Source: Himantopus leucocephalus (lineage: Eukaryota; Chordata; Aves; Charadriiformes; Recurvirostridae). From it: a stretch of DNA of 64,000 bases. Position numbers and translations under genes: made by a program. Of the stretch, positions 13,001-25,200 are shown piece by piece (position 1 is the stretch's first letter; each line of letters starts with the position of its first letter). The notes beneath the pieces are model-generated. The model searched no databases. It was not told the origin of the DNA and saw nothing but the letters and a program-made list of their open reading frames with translations. The stretch is from NCBI GenBank assembly GCA_003993805.1, contig RSEF01000005.1:13077012-13141011 (forward strand), written 5' to 3'.

Positions 13001-16000
13001 CATTCGCCCTGGAATAGGGAACCCCTCAAGACGAGTACCATCCCAACCCCACCACCCACAAGGTCCTGCAGTCACAAAAGAGGATGCTTCTCAGCCAGGT
13101 AAAGAGGGATCCATTTCTTTCTCAACATCATACAGGAATTCTTCGAGGCCAAGAAAACCAGATCTCTAAGTTGCCCTGTAGCTTTATGCAACTGCTTTAC
13201 AGTTTACTCTCCCTTTCTCCCTGAAGAGGAGGCTGACAACTTGATTCCTGAAATCACAATTTATAGGCCAGCTTCAAAGCTATAGGTCCTTCTAAGGCTC
13301 TGGTTGGGGAATTCACATCAAAGCAGCTGTGCACATGTTGTTCTGATGCCAGAGAGGACGGTTGGTAGAAATCTCTGTGGATTTGTTACAGTCCCCAGAA
13401 CAGGGATTAAATTATGCACTGAAGCTGCCTCTGTAAACTGCAGGAGACAAAGAGAATAAGTGGCAGTGCAATATCTCATAATCAAAGCCTGGCACAGTTA
13501 TTTGCATCAGTCTCTTGGAAGCTGTCAGGGGATTAAGAGAAGGGACATGTGTCAAGGTAGCCTCGCTGAAGGGACAAAGCGGGAGTGGGGTTTGTTTGCT
13601 TTTAAGACTGCCACTTCAACTGCATTTTTCCTGAGAAAAATATCTGAGTAGTGCACAGGTGTACAGCATCACGATGGGTGGATAAAAGTTACCTTAGTTT
13701 TTGCACAGCATTAAAGAAACAAAATACTTGGTGATTTAATCTCATTTGATTTGGTTTTGATGTGCAGGTGCAGAATGAGATCACACTGACAGTTTCTGCT
13801 ATTATCTATCCAAATCCAGTACCATTTATGGTGTCCATAGCTCAGGATGATTTAGTTGAGAAAAAAAAAAAAGAAGAATGAAAGTAACATACATCAGAAG
13901 AGGGTTTTTGTATCATCAGTCAAGCAATATGGGGGCTCATCCAAAAAAAAACTTCCTTGCTTTGAACTTTTTCAGAACTGCCCACCTTGACCTGCAGAGA
14001 AATTCTCTCAAACCTTTACCATAAGTAAGTGTTCTTAACACAAGTATATCAAGCTACCTTGAAGACTGCAGAAAGGTTTGACAGTCTGAACTGGCTCCTT
14101 TTCACCCTCATATTTATTGCTAAAGCTTTAAAATGAATGCAGGTGAAGCTTTTGATCCTTAACTGGTTGGGGCCAAGTCTCCCCACTGCTAACAGCCACT
14201 AAAGTCTAGTAATTATGGTCTGGTTATAAGGATGCAATAACAGAACATCTCTTTCCAAAACAGAAGGGGTTTTTTTTTGTCAAAAAGACTTATTCTTAAT
14301 GTAAGAAATTGATACTGGACACAAAAAATAGAGAACAAGTTTAGTCAGTTGTCAACTGATGGAGCCGCTACCCAGATCCTGAATTAAATCTGTGTACAAA
14401 ATGATTTGTCAAGTCACTTTTAAACTGGATTCAGTGAAGACAACTGAAGAGTCCTCAGGCATCCAGAAGGCTTTGAGGAAGCCAGGGGACGCAGCTACAC
14501 TCAAGAGATGTTGTGCTCTCTTCCCTCTGAGCCTCTCATCCAGGTTAGGACTTGGAAAGTGAGCAGAGCAGCCAGTTCTGCTACTCGTCTCAGCAGCGGT
14601 CCCTCAGCTTTTGCTGATTCTGTGTCTTCGCACCCAATGACAGGAGAATGGGATCAACATGCGTGCATGTGTATGTGTCCACACGCCCCAACACATACAC
14701 ACAGATGCACTACAACTGTGTTGGGCAGAAGACAAAATCCTGTTCCATACTGGGAAAAGAAGGTGCTCAAGGGGGCAGTATGGAAGAAGCAGAACAGAAA
14801 TACAGAAGAACTGTTTAGCGTGAACTAAGCAGTCAGAAAAGCCAACAATACAGACAATACAAGAGACAAATAGAATTAGCAATGACTTCTCTGAGGTCAA
14901 CTTTTCCCCCCTCCCGACTGGTACAACTCATTGGAACTAAACGTCACCAGCTACTTCTTTTCATTAGGGTTACGTCTTGCATAAGCCATCAGCCAGGGTT
15001 TCAAAAAAACCTCCAAAACCCTCCTGTGTCTCAAGAGATGAACCGGAAAACGATGTTAAGGCTTTTCTCAATTCTGGCTCTAGAGATGAAATCAAGCCAG
15101 CCCAAACCCCCTGACAATATAACAGAAGCGAGGCCAGAGACCATAGGAACACAACGCTCCACCTCGCGCTGGCACATCACAACCGCCGACAGAGAAGCAC
15201 TCACTCGAGCCAGGCTCTGTGCCAGGGAGGACTGACCTTTTCCACCCCTGGCTCTGGGCCAAGCTATTTCTACAGGGAGGAGGAGAGTTTCACTCATACT
15301 AGACGCTCTTAACTGCAATTTGACTTAAAAGAGCAGAGCACAGCAGCTGCCGATAGAAAAGACAATTGTCCTCTTACCAAAACACAATTTTAAAGTCAGC
15401 AGTGATTCTCTCCTTCACCCACTGCCACCATCAACACTCTACTCTCTTGTTTATCCCATTCACAAGGTATTTTTTGTACTAGGACGCTGGACTTAGATTC
15501 TCACTTGCCAGCTATTCCTTCTTCCTACCTTCCCCCCTACAATTTAGGCTGAGTCCCTTTGTTAAAGTATTTAGCTTCTGTCTGAGTCCATGTATTCCAG
15601 CTCCCTCGATCTTTTAACTACCTCTCACTTCAAACCCCTGCGCTGTTCTCCACTCTCACCTTCAGCTTCTTACTTAGTCTTGCTTGCAGATACATCTCTG
15701 CCATTATTTTCTACAAATTCACTACTCCCCTTTGTGTTCTCAATCTCTTCCTTCCTTCAGTGCTTTCTTATTCTATAGCTCCTGGTAAAAGGCTTCTTCT
15801 AGTTGGCAACAAGAAAACAGCATTGTCCTTTAAGCTTACATCTAATAACACTATTTCATCAATAACTACTCCAAAAATGCTGTCTAATTCTCTTAGTGTT
15901 TTCTTTGGAGGCTGTTTTACACTCCCTGTAAAGCAACCAGGAGCACTGACAAGTAAATAAGAAGTAAACAGTGCACAAATGTGCACGTATGCAATACTTT

Positions 16001-19000
16001 CTGCGTTTACTTACTTGTATAATTAGCACTCAAAGTTATTCTGCCATCTCCCAGTAATTTCATGGTAGGCTTTATAATTTTACCTTCCTCTTCGGTTTAC
16101 CTGTAGTTTAACATTCAAAGTACGGTTGTTGCACAGAATACCTCAACAGACTTGTATTAAAAATGCTCTTTAAAATTCCAAAGCTTTGAACTAAAGAAAT
16201 ATCTCAAGAAGTTTTCATGGAAAGTTCATCTCGGTTGGTTCAATTCAGCTACAGTTAGATGCACCTTTTCAAATAATGGAAAAAAATGTAAAGGGGTCAG
16301 ACCCAATCAATACAGTTGTTCAAACAGAATTTCAGGCACTGTGATGTGTGTATTTTTTGTGCTCTTTCTTTGTACAGCTCCACTGTGAAGAAAGGTTGCT
16401 TTTGCTAGTAGAGCAGTAAAAGTCTTAGCCTTTTGAATACAGCCAAATAACCAATGGGAATGTTTACTAGGTGTGGAAAATATAGCAATTTTTCATGTTC
16501 TTCTTGTGCATGGCTTTGTTCTTTTCATAACTGCGAAATAACATAGACACAGACACACACACACGCGGCACAAGCAAACGCTTTAAAATACCCAAAGACA
16601 GACAGAAATCAGAGGGGTAACATCAGATCACGCCTTCTATATCTTCTAAGTTTTGACACTAAGTAAATCTGGTCTTTCCTTCATAGAACATCCAAAAGTT
16701 AATTGCTAAGACACATGGGAAATCTGTGGGTTTACAGAGGGGAGCAGATGCCGATATAAAATACATACGCATATATTTGAAGATCTGGAAATCAGACAAG
16801 TAAATGGTGCAGGTGGAAAAATAACGGCGTAAACAATACCAGAACACGCTGGGAACGCTCTGCTTTCTCAAAACACCAACCTCCAAACCTCCAAAGGCTG
16901 CGGGCTACCTGAGACCACCTCACTGGGCCTTTAACAATTTTTTTGAAACAGCAGCACTGAAGTTTAGTAGTGTCTTTCAGTTGCTTTTAGTTCCACACAT
17001 AAGCAACTTTCTAGAACAGAACCCCTCAACGCAGTTGCTTCCTGAAAAACCTTACCGTCTAGGGTTTTTTTTCCAACTGTTCCAACAGTCTGGATGGCTC
17101 CAACTACCGCTACTGTCCAGTCCTTCAAAATAAGAAGGTTTATTTAGGCGTACAAAGACAAGCGACAGCTCTATAGCTCTACAGGATTTCCTACCAGCCC
17201 AGCAATACCTACAAACGCAAAATAACAGTAGTGGAAAAAGCAAGGGGGAGGGTGTTATGGAAGTGCAAAAAGGTGAAAGCAGTGCTACTTAAGGGTATCA
17301 GGCTGCAGTTTTATAAATTCAGCTGCGCAATAAAACTTTAATAACTTTAGTTGAAGAAACTGAAAACAGATGTATAAGTGAAGGCAGTCTGCATAACTTT
17401 TGCTTGGTATAACATTACAAAACTAATTAGAAAACAGCGCCTTCAAAAGAAGAATGAATTCTAATGAATTTCTGTTTCTTCAATTACAATTAGTCCCAAA
17501 CACTTAAGCTGCTTAATAGGCAGAGGGGAAAAAAAAGCCACTTTGTGACCAAATTTATATTGATCTGCAAGTAGACAGCATTTATTTCTAGTCTTAATAT
17601 TAGACAGTGGTATGTAACACCTACGAAACAGGATTTTGATTAAAAGAAACAGAACTGGAAAAGGAAACTGACCCAAAACAAACACTATATGCATATGAAA
17701 ATTAGCCCTAATTATTTAAAAACTACACCCATCCTTGCAAAAAAAGATGGTCACTGGAGAACAGCATTTCACACATTTAATAAAAGGTTTTGGAAGAAAA
17801 ATTATCTTGGTAATTTTTTCCCAAATACAGGATTAACTATAGAAACAGACCAAAATCATTAGAAAGAGTAGTTTTGTTAAAAACATTACTGGTGTAATTA
17901 TGTAGGGCAAAATCGTTCTCTTTCACGCAAACTTGAATGAGCAGATTTTGTGCGTGTGATCAAAGGAAAGAAAATTAACATGACCCACAACCTGCAGAGC
18001 CAAAACTCCCACAGCCTTTTCCCTTCATTGCTAGGGCAGCAGAGGGAATTTGGAGTCGATGGCCACTGCGGTCCAGGGTCCCACCGGCTGTGCTCTTCAC
18101 CCGCCAGTTATGGCCACACACTCTTCCCTGCTGCATGACAAAGAATGCCATCTCACTCAACCACGAAACACACGGTCAAAGGCTCCTTTGTGTGCCTGAG
18201 AAACAGGACGAGCGTGTCATAAGCAGCTCAGCTCTGAATTTCTGCATCCCAAGGTCAAGTACTCACATTCTCAAACATTCGCTCTCAAGTTCGCAGAGTC
18301 AACACTGAGCCACAGAAATACTTCCAACTGCTTCTCTGCATTTTGTTCTAGAGATTAAGTTTCAGAAGAATTAAACATTTCCACTGGTCTCCACCAAACT
18401 GATGTCATTTGAAGGAACTGTTGTAGTGTAAATCTCCGCTGGTTAGCTGCTACCGAAATCTGCGTTGCCACTTGCCCACCAACCCTCTCTGTGGTCAATA
18501 CCCTCTTCACATACAGGGCACACGATACTATGTGCTGCCTCCAGGTTTCTTGTTTGTTCATTTTTAAATTGAAGTTACTTTTGATACTTTATTTCACCAG
18601 AAACTGAAGGGCTACGATTGTGTCAAACATACATATCTACAAGACAAAAAGGACAGTACTGTAGTCATTGTGTTTAGGGGACAACCCTGAAAATCTTTCT
18701 ATTCAAGAATAAAGGCAGATTTGACCAAATGCTAAGAAACATTTCTAAAAAAATAAAACAAAATAAAAATGAAGCTTTGGTGTAGGGAGAACCTGATCCA
18801 AATCCTGGTGAAACAAGCGCAAAACTGGAGAACTTCAATAGGATCTGAACCAAAGGAGAGCAAAATGTGGTAACAGCACAAACAACTTCAGATTTTCAAC
18901 CACATGGATGCTGACAAGAGGGTAGACAAGACAGAGGCAATAGGAGGCAGTTATGTTAATAGTTTAATCTGTACATATACCATTTTCCAAACTGTTACAT

Positions 19001-20234
19001 TTCATTTAAATTAATGTTTTCTTGCAAAATATTCATTTACGCTTTCAAAACTTTTTATAAAGGCAAAAATAAATCATTATTTTGGCAAAAGGTTTTGAAG
19101 TCGATACTGGCAGTATTGAGGTAAAATAGATTGCATTAGCTAAATATATACTTTTAAGAATATTTCTGAGTATAGCATTAGTATAATATGATTTGTCTTA
19201 AAGTCTGAAACTTGAAGGTCAATTTCAAGGGTTTTGTAGCTATTACTTGAATACAGCATAGGAACAATTAGTGGTTTCACAAAATACTGAAGAAGTATTT
19301 CTCAGTCATTTCTCGTCCAGAGCTGAACTCAACTAATAATTACATAATGGGAAATTTCTGCATGTCTTGCATTCAATGCGTACACAGGTTTTTTTCAAGT
19401 AAAGTAGTTGCAGCAATTCATTCAATCTTATTTTCTCCTTACGTAACTACCTCACCCTTTAGCCCTATACATAAGTAAAACACTGAATTTCAAAGTTTGG
19501 CAAAGTTAAGCACCATGCGAACATACATACGAAATTAGCAGGTGCCACATTACATTAGTTTCGCTGTTTCTAGGATAAATAGTAGTTAATACATCATATT
19601 GTAATGTTTATTAAAAAAATCAAAAGAAAAATACATATTTACTAGTAAAATGACATGTCCTATTATTTTTTTTTTTATTGCTTAGTTCACATATTTTAAT
19701 TAACAGTTTTCTTCTTCCACATCTCAACTTTCAAAAAAAATATAATTTGTTAGCTGTTTGTTACTGAGGGGACAGCACTACTGTCAGGAGCAACCTAGCA
19801 TACCGTGCATCGACACCAGCAAGTTAATCATACGGGATCAAAAAAAGGAAATGGGAGTTAAAACTGGCTTTCATTATGGCTTTTGTGGAAAATTTCAGCT
19901 AAATGGTGGCTACTGATACTTAGAAATTCAAGCTAAAAGTTCCTTGCAGCGTAGTGTTTAATGGGCAAAAGGGTGGGTGATTAAATCTACAAACATATTC
20001 AATCCAGAAGACCCTTTCAGCAAACTTCTCACTCACGTTAGCTCTACCCATACCCTATGAATGTGCTTCTAGGTTTGTTCAAATTTACATTTTTTTCATG
20101 AAACTTTACATTGTGCATCTGAGCCTGAGGGGGAAGTAACAGCATCTTTTAACATCTATGCGAGTAGTTTTTCTTAAAATGAATCGAGCCCTTGATTTAA
20201 AAAAGTTCTAAAACACCTTGTCCTAAAAATACAT
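10030..20234. other. Region downstream of PLEKHA7, no supported gene
   Basis: Mostly AT-rich with two patches of higher GC (about 11740-12120 and 14450-15320) in which several frames on both strands stay open for 90-117 codons. None shows a known domain. Further AATAAA hexamers for minus-strand transcripts occur at 19607-19612 and 18588-18593, so the upper part could still be PLEKHA7 3' UTR. A noncoding transcript cannot be excluded. Confidence 0.45.
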
Positions 20235-20252
20235 TGTCAGTATTTTACAGAG

Positions 20253-20274
20253 TTTATTAAAAGTGCCATTTATT
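20253..20274 (-). promoter_or_regulatory. Paired polyadenylation signals, best candidate for the PLEKHA7 long isoform
   Basis: Two AATAAA hexamers on the minus strand (20269-20274 and 20253-20258) lie 10 nt apart. The following stretch contains TGT/TTTT-rich sequence such as gacaaggtgttttag, consistent with a downstream element. Not proven without 3'-end reads. Confidence 0.45.
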
Positions 20275-20754
20275 CATATAAAAAGTCTGAACTAAACTGA
20301 AGTCAAAATAAGATGATTTGCAATTCTCTTCATTTTCATAGAAAATCCCCCTATTATTCTCTGAATGTATTTCCAGAAGAACATGTCATCAGCCGATGAG
20401 TATCTTCACAGAAAGCTGGTAATGAATCTCCTCTTCCTTCCATGCGGCGTCACTAGGTGGGATTTGCTTTGAGTCTTACGTCAGTGTTCACTTACTGCTT
20501 TGGCTAGCATGAAGTAAAATAAAACATGGTTAAATATTAACGTGAGTACACTAATGCCAAGCAGTAAGCACTTTCAGGAAACATTTTTTTTTTGTTAAAA
20601 CCTTCTGCAGTTTGACAGACTGAACAATTCATATAGACACATTAAGTGAACAATTATCTCATGATGCCACTGATGTTCAAACTCCTCTGTTCCCTGCACG
20701 TTGCTGGTTATTGCAATTATTTTCTCATTAATTTTCCTGAAGAAAATGTAGTGG

Positions 20755-20825
20755 TTTATATGTATGTGTGTAAATATATATCTATACATACACATGTCTA
20801 TTTATACAGACACGTGATACACATA
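20755..20825. repeat. AT/GT-rich microsatellite decay
   Basis: Alternating tatgtatgtgtgtaaatata and ctatacatacacatgtct stretches with no perfect long unit. It lies in the inferred 3' UTR. Confidence 0.6.
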
Positions 20826-20839
20826 TTTTTGAGTCATTC

Positions 20840-20905
20840 TGGAATCACAGAATGACTGCTGAGGAACAAAGGGACCTCTGAAGGTCACCTGTCTCAAGTC
20901 TAATA
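20840..20905 (-). mobile_element. CR1 3' tail fragment
   Basis: The plus strand reads tggaatcacagaatgactg...agggacctctgaaggtcacc, the reverse complement of a CR1 3' end. It therefore lies in the same orientation as PLEKHA7 and probably inside its 3' UTR. Confidence 0.7.
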
Positions 20906-22196
20906 CCCTGGCATCACATGGTTACTTTTCTGGGTTCTTGAGGCCACACATGGGTACCCTATTTGTATGCAAAGGTCTCATGTGATAGCAATAATCGACT
21001 AGCATATCCCTGGATATAATAGTAGAGTATTCAGACACAGCAAAGATGGTAGAATCTGGTTCTCAAAACGATAAACTGAACCAGAAAAGCAAATAGCTAT
21101 TTCCATCAAGCACTGCAGAGCCTCCTAATGCCTATACACCTCTCTTGATGTAAATTTGTCATTTTTCACAGGTCACTGCCCATTTGGGCCTTTCTGGTAT
21201 GTGCTCATTTTTATTTAGGTTGGGTTTTTTTTTCCCCCACAGATATTTGACTCAGACTAGTGACAATGAAAACAAAGGTATCTCAAGATTAATGCTATTT
21301 GAGTTACTCCCTCAATCAACCCTCTTTACTACTTCATCTAGGTTTTACCTTTTTGTCCAACATCAGACAATAAAATTAGGCGAAAGGAAATCAGAAAGGT
21401 GAGAATAATTTCAAAGCAAACTACGGAAGTATGGCAAGTGTCTTAACTAGAAGCACACTTAGAGGTCAAGTATCATAATATTCACAGGGTTTCCTATTTC
21501 AATACTATGGGGAAGAGATAATACACATTTCTTGATAAGGACAATGAAATTATCACAATTTTAATACTTGAAATGGCAAAATAACATCATCGGAGACAAA
21601 AATCAAGTCTTCTGTTAACACAATTCAATGAAAAACACATCAAAGGCATGAAAAAGTCAAACACAATATTGCAGAATTAGTTATAAAGGGCCACATTTTC
21701 AGCTCACCTTAATTAAGACTCCGATGTTAGTTCATGTGTAAGATACCAACCCATAAACGATCCCCCTGCTTATATAACTTTGCACTTTGGATTCTCTTGA
21801 GCAGGAACTGTACGTGCCACGCGCAGGCAAAAATACCTGCGCACCCCTACGGTAGCCACAGGAGTACAAAACACTAGCCACCGGACTACAAACCGCTGCT
21901 GAAAATCTGGCCCCACGCTACTGAGAGAACAGATGTCTCTTTCCTTCACCACAGCAAGATTATGGAAGCACCTTATCTGTAGAGCGGACAGCAGTTATTG
22001 GAAGACTTTATCAGCCCACATGTTAGCTCATTAGAAGCAATATTTACAAGAATAAAAGGTTTCTGAAAAATAGATGCATGCGTTCATTTGGATCTAATTT
22101 AGGTTTAGTAAAAATGTTAAAATTCAGCAAGCCACAGCAAAGGTGCATTGGCAAATCAGACATGCCGAGAGCAGTTAGTTCTTACTTTTAAGGTGT

Positions 22197-22267
22197 TTAA
22201 ACAAATGTGTAGTGAAATCCATTGCTTAAGGGGGAGTGAGGTGGCTGTGGTACAGAAGGTGAGGGTG
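22197..22267 (-). CDS. PLEKHA7: PLEKHA7 exon 20: terminal coding exon with PDZ-ligand-like tail
   Basis: The acceptor is acctatccatctaaag before 22267. The first two bases complete an Ala codon (G|CA) and 22 codons follow, then TAA at 22197-22199. The peptide is [20 protein letters not shown] followed by Phe-Val. PLEKHA6 continues at the same place with an Ala-Thr-Pro-Ser-Pro-Pro stretch and also ends in a Thr-containing tail with terminal Val, which supports homology. The terminal T-F-V fits a class I PDZ ligand (S/T-x-V). The exon is short and was found by scanning for a phase-compatible continuation. Confidence 0.82.
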
Positions 22268-25200
22268 CTTTAGATGGATAGGTCAACTGCTGAGCTAGAA
22301 GGGATCACATACAGGAATTAGGCTGCACAATCAAACATTCATATTATAAATGGAGCAACCTTAATTTTCTACCACATGAATATAGGAAACCTGATTAGTA
22401 ATGCAATGAGGTGTTACACTGTTTTAGTTCTACGGAACACAATTTAAACAACATTTCTACCTGCTGTTTTTTTTCTATTAGTTGCATAAGTTATGCAAAT
22501 AAACATTCCTGTTTTGATGAGAATATGGACAATCTATCTTAAGATGAAGTTTCACAGAACATTTTACAGCACAACACTGATACAACCTAACCCAGCCCTG
22601 CTTTTAAAACGGCAGTTCTGGAATAGCACCTATATTTGCTAATTTGATTTCAAGGTGTCACTCAGGTTGTACAGGTTTTCAACATTTCCTTTGTTATATG
22701 CCAACGACCAGAAACAAAAACAATATAAAGAAAAAATCACACAAAAAAAATTATATATCCATGTAACATTGTGCTTAGTACAGTGCATGATATTGTAAAT
22801 ATATTTTCAGGATAAAGAATACAATGATTAAAACTATCCTTGTTTATAAAACAGAGTAACGGTATTAGAAGACAATAATCATGAAACTAAAGAGAGTGAA
22901 ACTCAGTCTTAAATTCTGCTTTTACATTTTGGAGGGCCAAAGGCAGACCTAACTCCAAAACACACAATTTATTAAAAGACTTCTTGATGCTCCTGCATTT
23001 GATTTTAATCTTCCAGATTCTTGGCATGATTTCTATTTAAAAGGTTGATTTCTTTAAAAGGTTGATTTGATTTTAAAAGGAACACGGGAACTCTAAAATG
23101 CTGCTTTACATGAATTAGATAAATGTACAATTTACTTTAAAAGATTTATATTATCATAGCATCTTAACATAACTGCTTCCCCCTGAAAAATGGGAAAAGT
23201 TAAGCTTCACAGTCTTTTTCATAAGCAAATCTTTGTAAAAAATCTCGATATTTAGTTTGGATTTGCAGATATGCTCTGCTTCATCAACAAGGAGCAAATG
23301 AGAAAAAAAAATCAAACTACAAAAATAAGAATGTGAAGGAATCTGTAAAATTAGAATAAATGAGAATGTGCTGTGCAAAGCATCAAATGCTTTTCTTTTC
23401 AATCACTTTAGATCATCACAAAATAGGCCGTAACTAAAAAACTTGAACACTTTTTATGGTTTGTACATTTTCTATCAAAACCAAACCACTCTGGCTTTTT
23501 TTAGAATTCCTTGAAAGGTGTTTGTTTTTAAAGGAGTAAGTAACAATTGAAATCAAAACAAGACACGTTCCAAGAAGTGAGAGAGATACACATGTGGCAG
23601 GGAAAGCTGTGCACGGACATAAAGGTTTGGGCTTCCTTAAAGAATCAAGGAAGTGGCTACTATGTTAGGTTTTTTCAAGTGTCTGAAAGACAAAAGGGCT
23701 AGATGCTATACTTCACAAAGAAAATTAAGTCAAAAATCATCTAGCAACTGACTGCAAATTTTTTTCAAGCAGCATTTAAATGTTTCAGTGCCGATACACA
23801 CTTTAATTCCCTCTTTTGGGAGAACTATAAAGAATTAAGACTTCTGCGGTTACATATACCTAAGAATATGTGGTGATCACACTTTTGAAATAATTACAAT
23901 TAAAAAAAAAATACAAACCAAAAACCTGTAGTAATGAAAACATAGCTACTGCATTCACTATACAACATAAAATGATCAAACATATTTCAGTACTGTACAG
24001 TTACTGCAACTTCACGCACACCCAGAAGTACCTTAACTGGCCACGTGAAGACTGTTTAGTATGGCAGGCACTCTGCTCTTGTTCTACTAACACAGAGGAA
24101 TAATTTCAAGCATGAGCTGCGTTCATCTTGGTTGATCTTAGCTTTGGTGCTAAATTTTCCCAGGAGAAGCTAGAACTCATGTGGCAAAACACTGTGTTGG
24201 GTCATACCTCCTGAAACACAAAGTCGCTCTCCATAACCAAAGCGCTTGAGTCCCTGTTACAAGGACCTCATTACTAGAACTGGGACCAGACTGCCGGCAG
24301 AGAAGCCGTTTTGACTCACAGATGCCTGAAGGTCCAAAAAGTTGTTCCTGAAATGATCCCAAGATTTTACAGTTCTGTGGTGTTTTGTTTCGTTGGGTTT
24401 TTTTAATAATGTCTAGCTGCCTCAGTGAATCATTTTATGCCTTCCAGTCAGTTAAATTACCCACAGAACCTCTCCAAAATCTCAAGATTCGTATCTTGAA
24501 AATGGATTCCATCCTCTCAAAATCACATTCCCCCCAGGTTTAGCTGCCACTGCATCCATGAGTATACAGCCACATTCAATCAACAGTCAGTTACTATAGA
24601 TGCATATTAGGCATCTGGATATTGGAATAATCTGTCTTTAATGGGAAAGTCTTAAGGGCTCCTGTGGCAAGTGCCATAAGTTTAAACTGACAACTTCAGA
24701 TGAGAAATGTGCATATTTTTTCTCCATCATAGTTGAAGTTTCCATTATTTCCATTCTCCACTGGAACAGTGAACTGTGCCAGTTATAAATGGCCAGTCAG
24801 ATACTTGCTAGAATAGCTGCTGCATGTATTACTGTGTGATACAAATCTCTTGACATTTCGTACTTATTTCAACTATAAAGCAATCAAGAGTGAAATTATC
24901 ACTTTCAGTAATGTATTGCAACGGATCTATTAATTTCCAGGCATCAAGCAGAATTCATGCACGGCTGTCTTGCTCTGACCTCTAATCTTGGTCACCAAAC
25001 AGAAACATGCCAATACCCATTTTACAATGTCTTTTTCAGCCCAGTGTCATACAGCTCAAGCTGCAAGTGATTGTACTCTAATCTCAATCACCGGACCAGG
25101 GAATCTTTCTGTTAAAAAAAAAATTAAAACCCCCTTTGTCTTGATTTTTTTAAGTCACAGAACAGTTTATATTTAAAAAATGAATATAGAAATACCTCAT

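Larger units (their letters stand above)
20235..22196 (-). other. PLEKHA7: Inferred PLEKHA7 3' UTR
   Basis: The sequence after the TAA at 22197 is AT-rich and has no further phase-compatible exon that I could find. The lower bound assumes cleavage shortly after the paired AATAAA hexamers at 20253-20274. An earlier hexamer at 21210-21215 and later ones at 19607-19612 and 18588-18593 could give shorter or longer forms. It contains a CR1 scrap (20840-20905). Confidence 0.45.

Noticed and set aside
15590..15780. Leucine/serine-rich 62-codon frame as a membrane peptide
   Set aside because: It is a pyrimidine-rich stretch; such DNA yields Leu/Ser/Phe codons by composition alone.
1..20000. Presence of the gene that flanks PLEKHA7 downstream in mammals (C11orf58/SMAP)
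   Set aside because: I looked for its acidic repeats and its short basic-hydrophobic C-terminus on the plus strand and found neither; it probably lies below position 1.
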